Shown in pieces: positions 8,807 through 17,635 of a stretch of 64,000 nucleotides of DNA. How positions within the stretch are numbered: the first letter of the stretch is position 1; each line of letters opens with the position of its first letter. The translations under genes were made by a program, and so were the position numbers. Origin of the DNA: Bradyrhizobium diazoefficiens USDA 110 (GTDB lineage: Bacteria; Pseudomonadota; Alphaproteobacteria; Rhizobiales; Xanthobacteraceae); the NCBI RefSeq assembly GCF_000011365.1, contig NC_004463.1, positions 3,086,001-3,150,000 on the forward strand, written 5' to 3'. The notes beneath the pieces are model-generated. The model ran no database searches, had not been told where the DNA came from, and worked only from the letters and a program-made list of their open reading frames with translations.

Positions 8807-11170
8807 ATGCCCGTCGATTCCGCGCGCCTCGAAACCCTGACCGCCCTCAGCCGCAAGGCGCTGTGGCTGTCGTCATGGACCATCCACCACGCCAACCATA
8901 TCCGTGCGAACGCGGACGGGTTGAAGGTCGGCGGCCACCAGGCCTCGTCGGCCTCGCTCGCCACCATCATGTCGGCGCTGTATTTCCATGTGCTGCGCCC
9001 TGAGGACCGCGTCGCAGTGAAGCCGCATGCGAGTCCGGTGTTCCACGCCATCCAGTATCTGTTCGGCCGGCAGAGCCGCGAGAAGCTGGAGAATTTTCGC
9101 GGCTTCAAGGGCGCGCAGTCCTATCCCTCGCGCACCAAGGACGTCGACGACGTCGACTTCTCGACCGGTTCGGTCGGCCTCGGCGTCGCGCAGACGCTGT
9201 TCGCCTCGCTGGTGCAGGACTACGTCAAGGCGCATGGCTGGATGAAGGACCGCCGCGAAGGGCGGATGATCGCGCTGGTCGGCGATGCCGAGATGGACGA
9301 GGGCAATATTTTCGAAGCCTTGGCAGAAGGCTGGAAGCACGGCCTGCGCAACACCTGGTGGGTGGTCGACTATAACCGCCAGTCGCTCGACGCCGTCGTG
9401 CGCGAAGGGCTCTGGGAAAAGTTCGAGACCATGTTCCGCAATTTCGGCTGGGACGTGGTCATCGTGAAATACGGCCGCCTGATGCGCGAGGCCTTCGCCG
9501 AGCCCGGCGGCGAGGCGCTGAAGAGGTGGATCGACAATTGCCCGAACGCGCTTTATGCGGCGCTGTGCTTCCAGGGCGGCGCGGCCTTCCGCAAGCATCT
9601 GCACGACGAGATCGGCGACCAGGGGCCGATCACCAAACTGATCGACAAGCGCAGCGATGAGGAGCTGCTGGCGCTGATGTCGAACCTCGGCGGCCACGAC
9701 ATGGCGAGCATGCTGGAAGCGTTCGAGTCCATCGACCACGACCGTCCGGTCTGCTTCATTGCCTACACCATCAAGGGCGTGGGCCTGCCGTTCCAGGGCC
9801 ACAAGGACAACCACGCCGGCCTGATGACGGTCGCGCAGATGGAGAAATATCGCGAGAGCCAGAACATCCGCCCCGGCTACGAGTGGGACAAGTACGAGGG
9901 CCTCGCGCTGGCTCCCGCCGAGCTCGATGCCTTCCTTGCGCGCGTGCCGTTCAACCAGGACGGCCGCCGCCTGACCGCGCCGGTGGTCGAGGTGCCCGCG
10001 CAACTCGCCTTCAAGCCGGCGCCGCAGATGTCCACCCAGCAGGGCTTTGGCCTCGTGCTGAACGAGATCGCGCGCGGCGACAGCGAGCTCGCCAGGCGCA
10101 TCGTCACGACCTCGCCCGACGTGACCGTTTCGACCAATCTCGGCCCGTGGGTGAACCGGCGCGGCCTGTTCGCAAACGCCGAGAAGGCGGACTTATTCCG
10201 CAGCGAGAAAATTCCGTCCACCTACAACTGGGACGCCTCGCCAAAGGGCCAGCATCTCGAGCTCGGCATCGCCGAGATGAACCTCTTCATCATGCTCTCG
10301 GCGCTCGGCCTGTCGCACCAGATCAACGGCGCGCGGCTCTTGCCGGTCGGCACGCTCTACGATCCCTTCATCGAGCGCGGCCTCGATGCGCTGAACTATG
10401 CCTGCTACCAGGATGCGCGCTTCATGGTGGCGGCGACGCCGTCAGGGATCACGCTTGCGCCCGAGGGCGGCGCGCATCAGTCGATCGCGACGCCGCTGAT
10501 CGGCATGGCGCAGGATGGCCTCGCCTCGTTCGAGCCAGCCTTCGTCGACGAGCTCGCCGTGATCATGGGCTGGGGCTTCAATCACATGCAGCGCGATCCG
10601 GGCGAGGGCGGTTCCGTCTATCTGCGGCTCTCGACGCGCAGCATCGAGCAGGCGCAGCGGATCATGACGCCGGAGCTTCAGCAGGGCATCACCGACGGCG
10701 CCTATTGGCTGCGTAAGCCGGGCCCCAATGCCGAGCTCGTGATCGCCTATACCGGCGCGATGGCGCCCGAAGCGATCGAGGCGACCGGCTTCATCGGCGA
10801 GAGCCGGCGTGACATCGGGCTGCTCGCGATCACATCGGCCGACCGCCTGCATGCGGGGTGGACCGCAGCACGGAAATTGCGGCGTGACAGGCGCGGCGTG
10901 CAGCACCTCAGCCACATCGAGAAGCTGCTGGCGCCGCTGCCGCGCGACTGCGGCATCGTGACCGTGATCGACGGCCACCCGTCCGCGCTCGGCTGGCTCG
11001 GCAGCGTCCGCGGCCACCGCGTCGAGGCGCTCGGCGTCGAGCAGTTCGGCCAGACCGGCAGCATCGCCGACCTCTACCGCCACTACGGCATCGATGCCAA
11101 CGCCATCATCGATGCGGCCGAAAGCCTCACCACCGGCGCGCCGGTGCTGCATCGGAAGATGGCGGTGTAG
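8807..11170 (+). CDS. Homodimeric 2-oxoacid dehydrogenase E1-like / transketolase-family protein (AceE/MdeB type)
   Basis: A TPP-dependent enzyme of 787 aa, about 100 residues shorter than E. coli AceE (887 aa). N-terminal HHANHIRANADGLKVGGHQ and a TPP-binding segment GDAEMDEGNIFEAL...VVDYNRQSLD match the homodimeric E1 branch, with GDA where GDG is usual. The central Glu-containing segment HLELGIAEMNLF and the C-terminal transketolase domain are present. No E2 or E3 gene is adjacent, so it must borrow them or act alone. CCGGAG precedes the ATG. Divergence from an Lrp regulator suggests a 2-oxoacid derived from amino acids (e.g. 2-oxobutyrate), by analogy with MdeB. Confidence 0.85.
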   Translation: MPVDSARLETLTALSRKALWLSSWTIHHANHIRANADGLKVGGHQASSASLATIMSALYFHVLRPEDRVAVKPHASPVFHAIQYLFGRQSREKLENFRGFKGAQSYPSRTKDVDDVDFSTGSVGLGVAQTLFASLVQDYVKAHGWMKDRREGRMIALVGDAEMDEGNIFEALAEGWKHGLRNTWWVVDYNRQSLDAVVREGLWEKFETMFRNFGWDVVIVKYGRLMREAFAEPGGEALKRWIDNCPNALYAALCFQGGAAFRKHLHDEIGDQGPITKLIDKRSDEELLALMSNLGGHDMASMLEAFESIDHDRPVCFIAYTIKGVGLPFQGHKDNHAGLMTVAQMEKYRESQNIRPGYEWDKYEGLALAPAELDAFLARVPFNQDGRRLTAPVVEVPAQLAFKPAPQMSTQQGFGLVLNEIARGDSELARRIVTTSPDVTVSTNLGPWVNRRGLFANAEKADLFRSEKIPSTYNWDASPKGQHLELGIAEMNLFIMLSALGLSHQINGARLLPVGTLYDPFIERGLDALNYACYQDARFMVAATPSGITLAPEGGAHQSIATPLIGMAQDGLASFEPAFVDELAVIMGWGFNHMQRDPGEGGSVYLRLSTRSIEQAQRIMTPELQQGITDGAYWLRKPGPNAELVIAYTGAMAPEAIEATGFIGESRRDIGLLAITSADRLHAGWTAARKLRRDRRGVQHLSHIEKLLAPLPRDCGIVTVIDGHPSALGWLGSVRGHRVEALGVEQFGQTGSIADLYRHYGIDANAIIDAAESLTTGAPVLHRKMAV

Positions 11171-11188
11171 TTGAGGTAACTGCCCTGT

Positions 11189-11287
11189 CATTCCGGGGCG
11201 ACGCGTAGCGTCGAGCCCGGAATCCATACTCCCGATCGTGGTCATGGATTCCGGGCCCGCGCCAAGTGGCGCGTCCCGGAATGACGC
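11189..11287. repeat. Intergenic palindromic repeat, GTCATTCCGGG family (copy 1)
   Basis: It begins GTCATTCCGGGGCG and ends CCCGGAATGAC, with nested inverted words (GGAATCCAT/ATGGATTCC) between. Four copies of this family lie in the window (also 12943-13071, 30498-30605 and 33513-33590), all between genes. This one follows the E1-type gene stop by 18 bases. Confidence 0.88.
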
Positions 11288-11439
11288 CTGAGGGAGCCTT
11301 GCCTCGTTCCCGCCATCGGCTCATATATCCTCCGTCCGCCGCAACGCTGGCCCCGCATATGGCGGGTTCAATTGCCGGCGCTTTCGTGCAAGGATGCCTG
11401 CCGAAACGCCCCCACCATGCCCCCAAGAAGAGGTTAACG

Positions 11440-12870
11440 ATGGTCAATCGCATGCAATTCTACATCGACGGCGCCTGGGTCGATCCCGCCGTCAAGAAGT
11501 CCACCGCCGTGGTCAATCCGGCGACGGAAGAGGCGATGTACGAGGTTGCGCTCGGCTCCAAGGCCGATGTCGACAAGGCCGTTGCCGCCGCCAAGCGCGC
11601 CTTTGCAACGTTCTCCCAGACCAGCCGCGAGGAGCGCGTCGCGCTGCTCACGAAAATCATCGAGATCTACAAGGGCCGCCTCAAGGAGATCGGCGCTGCC
11701 GTCTCCGACGAGATGGGCGCACCGCTGCCGATGGCGGAGAAGCTGCAGGCCGGCGCCGGCCTCGGCCATCTCATGACCACGCTCGACGTGCTCAAGAACT
11801 ATCATTTCGAGGAGCCGGTCGGCACCGCCATGGTGCTGCGCGAGCCGATCGGCGTGGTCGGCATGATCACGCCCTGGAACTGGCCGCTCAACCAGATCGC
11901 CTGCAAGGTCGCGCCCGCACTCGCCGCCGGCTGCACCATGATCCTGAAGCCGTCGGAGTTTACGCCGACCTCGGCGCTGATCTTCGCGGAAATCCTCCAT
12001 GAAGCCGGCGTGCCGAAGGGCGTGTTCAACCTCGTCAACGGCCTCGGCCCCGAGGTCGGCGCCGCCATGAGCGAGCATCCCGATATCGACATGATCTCGT
12101 TCACCGGCTCGACCCGCGCCGGCATCGACGTGGCCAAGCGCGCCGCGCCGACCGTGAAGCGCGTCAGCCAGGAGCTCGGTGGCAAGTCGCCGAACGTCAT
12201 CCTCGAAGGCGCCGACCTCACGAAGGCGGTGACCGGCGGCGTGATGCACATGTTCAACAACTCCGGCCAGTCCTGCAACGCGCCCTCGCGCATGATCGTG
12301 CCGCTGTCGAAGATGAAGGAAGTCGCCGCGATCGCGAAGGCCGTCGCCGACAAGACCAAGGCGGGCGATCCGCGCGCCGAAGGCACCACCATCGGCCCCG
12401 TGGTCAACCGCGGCCAGTGGGACAAGATCCAGGGCCTGATCAAGAAGGGCATCGACGAGGGCGCAACGCTCGTCGCCGGCGGCCCGGGCCTGCCCGAAGG
12501 CGTCAACAAGGGCTTCTACGTCCGTCCGACCATCTTCGCCGACGTCACTCCCGACATGACGATCGCCCGCGAAGAGATCTTCGGACCGGTGCTGACCATC
12601 ATCGGCGCCAAGAACGAAGCCGACGCCGTGCAGATCGCCAACGACACGCCCTATGGCCTTGCCGGCTATGTCTCGGCCGACACGGTCGAGAGCGCCAAGC
12701 GTGTCGCCCGCCAGATCCGCGCCGGCAACGTCAACCTCCAGGGCGTGCCCAACGACCGCACCGCACCGTTCGGCGGCTACAAGCAGTCCGGCAACGGCCG
12801 CGAGTGGGGCAAGTACGGCCTCGAGGACTTCCTCGAAGTGAAGGCCGTCGCCGGCTTCAACGCGGCGTAA
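11440..12870 (+). CDS. NAD(P)-dependent aldehyde dehydrogenase family protein
   Basis: Aldehyde dehydrogenase of 476 aa, the usual family length. The general-base Glu lies in QELGGKSPN and the nucleophilic Cys in NNSGQSCNAPSR. The cofactor segment ITPWNWPLNQ and the NAD(P)-fold GSTRAG are also present. It oxidises an aldehyde to the acid in the cytoplasm; the substrate is not determinable. ATG 11440 is preceded by AAGAAGAGG with good spacing. A longer open frame reaches 11266, but that part runs through the intergenic repeat. A strong terminator follows at 12895. Confidence 0.93.
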   Translation: MVNRMQFYIDGAWVDPAVKKSTAVVNPATEEAMYEVALGSKADVDKAVAAAKRAFATFSQTSREERVALLTKIIEIYKGRLKEIGAAVSDEMGAPLPMAEKLQAGAGLGHLMTTLDVLKNYHFEEPVGTAMVLREPIGVVGMITPWNWPLNQIACKVAPALAAGCTMILKPSEFTPTSALIFAEILHEAGVPKGVFNLVNGLGPEVGAAMSEHPDIDMISFTGSTRAGIDVAKRAAPTVKRVSQELGGKSPNVILEGADLTKAVTGGVMHMFNNSGQSCNAPSRMIVPLSKMKEVAAIAKAVADKTKAGDPRAEGTTIGPVVNRGQWDKIQGLIKKGIDEGATLVAGGPGLPEGVNKGFYVRPTIFADVTPDMTIAREEIFGPVLTIIGAKNEADAVQIANDTPYGLAGYVSADTVESAKRVARQIRAGNVNLQGVPNDRTAPFGGYKQSGNGREWGKYGLEDFLEVKAVAGFNAA

Positions 12871-12894
12871 GGCTTAGCGCCTGAACCAACATGA

Positions 12895-12925
12895 CGCCGG
12901 AGCGGGAAATCGCTCCGGCGTTTTT
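12895..12925 (+). terminator. Rho-independent terminator of the aldehyde dehydrogenase gene
   Basis: A perfect 10-bp stem (CGCCGGAGCG, 12895-12904, with CGCTCCGGCG, 12911-12920) and a 6-nt loop are followed by TTTTTC. It lies 25 bases after the stop codon. Confidence 0.92.
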
Positions 12926-12942
12926 CGTTTGGTCTCTCTCCC

Positions 12943-13071
12943 GTCATTCCGGGGCGTCGCGAAGCGACGAGCCCGGAATCCATTTTGCCTCGGACGCTGC
13001 CGCACGATGGATTCTCAGATGCGCAATTGCGCATCATAGCTCGCGCCGAAGACGGCGCGCCCCGGAATGAC
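12943..13071. repeat. Intergenic palindromic repeat, GTCATTCCGGG family (copy 2)
   Basis: It opens with GTCATTCCGGGGCGTCGCG and closes with CGCCCCGGAATGAC. An inner palindrome, GATGCGCAATTGCGCATC, appears at 13018-13035. It fills the gap between the terminator at 12925 and the convergent lactonase gene stop at 13089. Confidence 0.87.
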
Positions 13072-13088
13072 GGAGGAGAGAGCTGCGC

Positions 13089-14057
13089 CTATCCCCCCAG
13101 CGCGCCTTGCGTGTTCACATACAGCGCGTAGATCGACTGGCTCGCCGCCATGAACAGGCGGTTGCGCTTGACGCCGCCGAAGCAGAGATTGGCGCAGCGT
13201 TCGGGCAGGGCGATGCGGCCGATCATGACGCCGTCGGGCGCGAACACCACGACGCCGTCGAGCTCGGGATCGCCCATGCCCCAGCCGCACCAGAGATTGC
13301 CGTCGATGTCGCAGCGCATGCCATCAGGCGTGCCGGGACCTGCGTCGATGTGCACGCGCTTGTTGGAGATCGTGGTGCCGTCGGCTGAGACGTCATAGGC
13401 GAGGATCTTGCGGTTCGGCACGCCGCGCGATTCCACGACATACAGAATCTTCTCGTCCGGCGAGAAGCACAGCCCGTTCGGCCCGAGCACGCCCTCGGCG
13501 ACGATGTTCGCCTTGCCGGTTGCGGGATCGAGCCGGTAGACGTTCGGCTCGATCTCGGGCTCGGCCTTGTAGCCTTCGTAATTGCCGAGTAGGCCGAAGG
13601 TCGGATCGGTGAACCAGACGGAGCCGTCGGATTTCACCACGACGTCGTTCGGCGAGTTCAGCCGCTTGCCGCCGAAGGAATCCATCAGCACCGTGATGCT
13701 GCCGTCATACTCGGTGCGGGTTACGCGGCGCCCGCCATGCTCGCAGGTGACGAGCCGGCCCTGGCGGTCGCGCGTGTTGCCGTTGGCGAAATTGGAGGGC
13801 TTGCGGAACACCGAGACGGCGCCGGTCTCCTCCTCCCATTTGATGATGCGCTGGTTCGGGATGTCGCTGCACAGGAGATAGCGGCCGTCGCCGAACCACA
13901 CCGGACCCTCGGCCCAGCGCAGGCCGGTCGTCAGCCGTTCCACCGCCGACAGTTTCAGCCAGTATTTTTCGAAGCGGGGATCGAGTGCCTTTATCGCCGG
14001 ATCGGGGTAATAGGTCGCCGGCCGCCAGCCTTGAGTGTGGGACGATGCATCGTTCAT
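13089..14057 (-). CDS. SMP-30/gluconolactonase/LRE family protein
   Basis: A six-bladed beta-propeller lactonase of 322 aa. The metal-site words are visible: Glu in RWAEGPVWFGDG, Asn in RLNSPNDVVVK and Asp in CFSPDEKILYV. Members hydrolyse sugar lactones such as glucono- or aldarolactones. It is divergent from a uronate dehydrogenase-like gene 91 bp away. As Udh yields an aldarolactone, this protein is the natural candidate to open that ring (inference from context). No signal peptide is seen, so it should act in the cytoplasm. Confidence 0.9.
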   Translation of the reverse strand: MNDASSHTQGWRPATYYPDPAIKALDPRFEKYWLKLSAVERLTTGLRWAEGPVWFGDGRYLLCSDIPNQRIIKWEEETGAVSVFRKPSNFANGNTRDRQGRLVTCEHGGRRVTRTEYDGSITVLMDSFGGKRLNSPNDVVVKSDGSVWFTDPTFGLLGNYEGYKAEPEIEPNVYRLDPATGKANIVAEGVLGPNGLCFSPDEKILYVVESRGVPNRKILAYDVSADGTTISNKRVHIDAGPGTPDGMRCDIDGNLWCGWGMGDPELDGVVVFAPDGVMIGRIALPERCANLCFGGVKRNRLFMAASQSIYALYVNTQGALGG

Positions 14058-14148
14058 GTGCAGGTCTCGTTGTTGCGTTCCCTCTGTCCAAGTCTGCTAG
14101 CATCAGTTATCTACGGCCGCAAATCGGTCACCACAGGCGAGGGAAGAC

Positions 14149-14973
14149 ATGCCGCGTATTCTGATGACGGGAGCTTCGGGTGGAATCGGCACGAGCCTGC
14201 GAAAGCTGCTGCCGCCGATCTATCCGGATCTCCTGCTCTCCGACATCAAGCCGCCCGCCGATCTCGGCGCGAACGAAAAATTCAAGGCGGCGGATCTCGC
14301 CGATCTCGCGCAGTGCGAGGCGATCTGCGAGGGCGTCGACGGCATCATCCATTTCGGCGGCTATTCGGTCGAGGGCCCGTGGGACGACATCCTCCAGGCC
14401 AACATCATCGGCGGCTACAATCTGTTCGAGGCGGCGTACCGCAAGGGCGTCAAGCGCGTGGTGTTCGCCTCGTCCAACCACGCCGTCGGCTTCTATCCCC
14501 GCCACCACAAGATCGGGACCGATGTCACCCCGCGCCCCGATGGCCGTTACGGCGTCAGCAAGGTGTTCGGCGAGGCCGTCGGTGCGCTCTACGCCGACAA
14601 GCACGGCCTGAAGGTGACGTGCCTGCGCATCGGCAATTTCGGCGACCTGCCGCTCGACCAGCGCCGGCTCTCGATCTGGCTGAAGCCCGACGACCTCGTG
14701 CAGCTTTGCCGCATCGGGCTCGAACATCCCGACATCCATTTCGAGGTCTTCTACGGCGCCTCCCTCAACGAGCGCGCCTGGTGGGACAACCACCGCGCCT
14801 ACGAATTCGGCTATCGCCCCACGGGACGCGCCGAGGATTTCCGCGAGCACGCGATGGCCGAGCAGGCCAAGCTGAAGCCGGATCCGGTCGGCGACCACTA
14901 CCAGGGTGGCGCATTCTGCAGCAACGAGTTCGACGGCGATGCGAGCCGCATCATCGACTGGACCAAGCGCTAG
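14149..14973 (+). CDS. udh: NAD-dependent uronate dehydrogenase-like short-chain reductase
   Basis: An extended short-chain dehydrogenase of 274 aa. It has the N-terminal NAD motif TGASGGIGTSL, then HFGGYSVEGPWDDILQANI, VVFASSNHAVGFYP and the catalytic YGVSK. These last words closely match the Agrobacterium uronate dehydrogenase as I remember it (HLGGISVEKPFEQILQGNI, VFASSNHTIGYYP, YGVSK). The C-terminal YQGGTF-like end (HYQGGAFCSNEF) also matches. The reaction is D-glucuronate or galacturonate plus NAD+ to aldarolactone. GAGGGAAG precedes ATG 14149. It is paired divergently with the lactonase, and both probably share one control region at 14058-14148. Confidence 0.82.
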   Translation: MPRILMTGASGGIGTSLRKLLPPIYPDLLLSDIKPPADLGANEKFKAADLADLAQCEAICEGVDGIIHFGGYSVEGPWDDILQANIIGGYNLFEAAYRKGVKRVVFASSNHAVGFYPRHHKIGTDVTPRPDGRYGVSKVFGEAVGALYADKHGLKVTCLRIGNFGDLPLDQRRLSIWLKPDDLVQLCRIGLEHPDIHFEVFYGASLNERAWWDNHRAYEFGYRPTGRAEDFREHAMAEQAKLKPDPVGDHYQGGAFCSNEFDGDASRIIDWTKR

Positions 14974-15301
14974 CGTCGTTGCCTGGAGGAATGCAGGTGC
15001 GCTCTCCCGGCCCCGCTTGCCGAGCCGGGAGAAATTCACTCGTGCGGTGAGCGTTGGGATTCCCGGTGGGGCGGGCCAGACTGGTGGAGGGGCCCCATCC
15101 CGAGTTGACGCGCATACGATCGTGATGGCGGCAGATATCCGAACGGCTCCTTGCGACTAACGTCTGTGTGCACACCGTAGAGTTCCGGATTTCCGTTTTT
15201 GGAAATAGGCGTTCTATTGTCGGAACACGTCAACGTTTCTTCTATGCATTGCGTTGCGCGGAAGTGACCGCCCTTTTCATTCTAGCGATTGTGGAAGCAA
15301 G
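14974..15301. other. Intergenic region with one hairpin
   Basis: No convincing gene. A 9-bp inverted repeat (TCTCCCGGC at 15003-15011 and GCCGGGAGA at 15024-15032) starts 30 bases after the udh stop. It may end that transcript, although no T-tract follows. The remainder shows nothing recognisable. Confidence 0.5.
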
Positions 15302-15598
15302 ATGCGCAAGATGGTTCTGTCAGGGGCCGCGGTGTTGACTGTCGTTCTCGTCGCGGCAGCATCCTGGCCAACGCCACGTCCGGATGTGGATCGATTCGGG
15401 GACAGTGTCTACGAAACCATCTGGTTCTGGCGCATCCCGGCCTACGCCTACAATCCGGCCTGGCGCGTGCGTTGGATGTGGAGCGATCCGCTCCGCGCGC
15501 AGGCAAGATGCTGCCGGATCACGCCGCAGCCAGTGTCTGGACCGGACTTGCGGGTTCCTCCGGCCGGTCAGACGATCGCGCGCTTGGCGGGCAAGTAG
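15302..15598 (+). CDS. Small putative exported protein, unknown function
   Basis: 98 aa. It starts with a clear hydrophobic leader (RKMVLSGAAVLTVVLVAAA) consistent with a signal peptide or a single membrane anchor, followed by a Trp/Tyr-rich segment (TIWFWRIPAYAYNPAWR). GGAAG lies 5 nt before ATG 15302. No known domain recognised. It stands isolated in a region of small hypothetical genes, and coding status rests on the leader and the ribosome site. Confidence 0.5.
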   Translation: MRKMVLSGAAVLTVVLVAAASWPTPRPDVDRFGDSVYETIWFWRIPAYAYNPAWRVRWMWSDPLRAQARCCRITPQPVSGPDLRVPPAGQTIARLAGK

Positions 15599-15875
15599 AG
15601 CGGCTCGCTGATCAAGAGCTTCATGGGACCGCGCGCAGAAATTCGCGCTTTCCACCTTGCGTGTGAATCGCAAGGGCGCCGAGCGTCTGATACGATCTTG
15701 AGGCGTCCGGGTGCGTCGCACGCTGCTGCCAGGCAGGCGCGTGGTTCCAGATATCTTGCATTTCTCTTCAAATGAGTTCCTTGCTTTAAGCTTAACCAGA
15801 AACCTGATCTTCGATTTACAGAAGCAATTCACAGTTTACCTTGTTCTTGAATCGGCAATTCAAGGACGCCAAACA

Positions 15876-16490
15876 ATGCGCCGCTTAGCGCCCAACCTAT
15901 GTCTTGTTATTGTTCTGGCGGCATCCAGTTTCAGCGCGCATGCCGACGAGAACAAATCTGGCGGCAGCTCCGCGTCGCTTGTTCCCCGCGCCAGGATCGA
16001 ATGTTCGCTCAAGCGCAAGCCCGGCGAACCTCTCGATCCCCCGTCAACGGCGGCCATTCCCCACGCGGAATCCTTCGTTGCGAGCGAGCATTTCAAGGAG
16101 GACATCACGCCGACCGCGCCTGTCAAGATTGCGTGGCTCGGCGCGACCTTTGCGCGCCGGTTCGCCGTCAAGGTCGAAGCCGCGGACGATACGCCTCTGC
16201 AGACGCATGTTTTGAACAATCCCTCGAATTCCGGGCAGATCCTCGGCGAGCTGGGCGCTCGCGCCGAGAGCAAACTTGCCGACATCTGGTGTCTCTTGAG
16301 GCTGCAGGCCAACGGCGAAAGCGGGGCGCTGCAGACCAGCTCCGCTCCGAACCTCTTCTTTGTCCGTGACGGCGCGGGCGATCTTGGCGTGGTTGATGCC
16401 CTATGGGGTGGCGCTGGCTGGGAAATCGGGGCCAGTCCGGTCGGAAACCAACGGGCATGGACGTCAGGCACGCGCGTCTTCTCTCACTGA
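15876..16490 (+). CDS. Putative periplasmic protein, unknown function
   Basis: 204 aa. It has a convincing Sec signal peptide (RRLAPNLCLVIVLAASS then FSAHADE, cleavage after Ala-His-Ala). The mature part has no motif I recognise and ends with a Gly/Trp-rich segment (ALWGGAGWEIGASPVG). The open frame extends upstream to 15711, but ATG 15876 places the leader correctly. The 150 bases before it are unusually AT-rich for this window, consistent with a promoter region. The gene may be lineage-specific. Confidence 0.68.
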   Translation: MRRLAPNLCLVIVLAASSFSAHADENKSGGSSASLVPRARIECSLKRKPGEPLDPPSTAAIPHAESFVASEHFKEDITPTAPVKIAWLGATFARRFAVKVEAADDTPLQTHVLNNPSNSGQILGELGARAESKLADIWCLLRLQANGESGALQTSSAPNLFFVRDGAGDLGVVDALWGGAGWEIGASPVGNQRAWTSGTRVFSH

Positions 16491-16542
16491 CATCATCCGG
16501 CCCTCGCCCGGCCTCGGGACGTTTGACCGCCGCGCCTGTGGC

Positions 16543-17448
16543 CTATCCCTCCGAAGGATCGAGCATTTCGCTGAGCTTGCGAACGGCGACATTGATCGAC
16601 ATGCCGAGGTAGTCGCCGGAATCGCCGAACCACGAGCCGGCCAGCGGCACGGCCTGCCCCGGATGCCGCGCTATGGCCACGGGGATGAGGTCGAAGCCGG
16701 CGCTCAGGCTGTTCGTTGGATCGTAATCGAGCCAGCCGGCGCCGGGCAGGAATACCTGCACCCATGCATGGGTGGCGCCGGAGCCGGTCATCCCCACGGC
16801 GCCGCCGTCGAGCGCGGCGTCATAGAGATAGCCGCTGACGAAGCGCGCGGCAAAGCCGAGGCGGCGCAACGTCTCGATCATGAGCCAGGCGAAGTCCCGG
16901 CAGGTCCCGGATTTCGTACGCAGCGTCTCGCCGGGGGACTGGGTGCCTTCCGCATCTCTTCCGCGATAGCTGAACTCGCTGCGAAACAGGCCCAGCATCC
17001 GGCGCAGCACGTCGGCGGTCCGGTCCTGATCGCCGGCAACGAAGCTCTTGGTCCACGCCGCATGGCTGCCGTCTGGATCGTCGGCATGCGGACGCAGGTA
17101 TCCTGCAAGATCGGTCCACTCATCCGGCGTGTACTGCACGGGGACTTCCTCGGCCCGCGGCTCCAGCGGAAACGTCTCCAGCCCCTTGACGCCGAAATAG
17201 ATGCCGCGAACCTTGAAGGTGAAGGTCAGCTCGCTGCCGGGCTCGCTGAAGTCCATCACGGTGACGGCATTCGAGCGGGCGTCGGTGATCCAATGCACCT
17301 TTGATGGCAGACTGGTCGAAGCGGACCAGCGAAGCAGCCGGGTGGAGGCGCCGCGCCGCGGCAGGAACATGGCCCGGTGCGTGCCGAACGTCACCGGCTT
17401 TGCATAGCGATAGGTCGTCGTGTGCGTGATCTCGCCGATGATCGCCAT
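16543..17448 (-). CDS. Transglutaminase-like (TGc) family protein
   Basis: A 301-aa protein with an N-terminal bacterial transglutaminase-like beta domain (GEITHTTTYRYAKPVTFGTH) and a cysteine-protease-fold core. The catalytic Cys is in SGTCRDFAWLM, His in GATHAWVQVF and Asp in WLDYDPTNS. Members act as peptidases or amide-modifying enzymes, and bacterial substrates are mostly unknown. No signal peptide, so probably cytoplasmic. Its start is 91 bp from a perfect FixK/FNR-type palindrome shared with the divergent membrane-protein gene. Confidence 0.87.
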   Translation of the reverse strand: MAIIGEITHTTTYRYAKPVTFGTHRAMFLPRRGASTRLLRWSASTSLPSKVHWITDARSNAVTVMDFSEPGSELTFTFKVRGIYFGVKGLETFPLEPRAEEVPVQYTPDEWTDLAGYLRPHADDPDGSHAAWTKSFVAGDQDRTADVLRRMLGLFRSEFSYRGRDAEGTQSPGETLRTKSGTCRDFAWLMIETLRRLGFAARFVSGYLYDAALDGGAVGMTGSGATHAWVQVFLPGAGWLDYDPTNSLSAGFDLIPVAIARHPGQAVPLAGSWFGDSGDYLGMSINVAVRKLSEMLDPSEG

Positions 17449-17538
17449 GCATCATCCCGCTTCGCGTTGCGGAGCTCGTTGAGCGCCGTCTCACCAGGAA
17501 GAGCGGCCTGCAGCTTTCTGCTCGGCTGCTTTGGCCCA

Positions 17539-17552
17539 TTGATCTAGATCAA
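17539..17552. promoter_or_regulatory. FixK/FNR-type binding site (copy 1)
   Basis: The perfect 14-bp palindrome TTGATCTAGATCAA fits the TTGAT-N4-ATCAA consensus of the CRP/FNR family (FixK2/FNR in bradyrhizobia). It lies between divergent genes. Its centre is about 90 bp before the GlsB/YeaQ gene start, which fits a class II site near -40 with a leader of about 50 nt. The same 14 bases recur at 50955-50968. Confidence 0.75.
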
Positions 17553-17635
17553 CGTCGTTCCCGGCGTCGTCTGGCCCATCAAGCGATCACGCATTCCTTC
17601 AGACGTTTGATGTCTCGAATTGACCGAATGGAGCG

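Noticed and set aside
11266..11439. Longer N-terminus for the aldehyde dehydrogenase
   Set aside because: The extension begins in the intergenic repeat and has no ribosome site, whereas ATG 11440 has AAGAAGAGG and the family-typical start.
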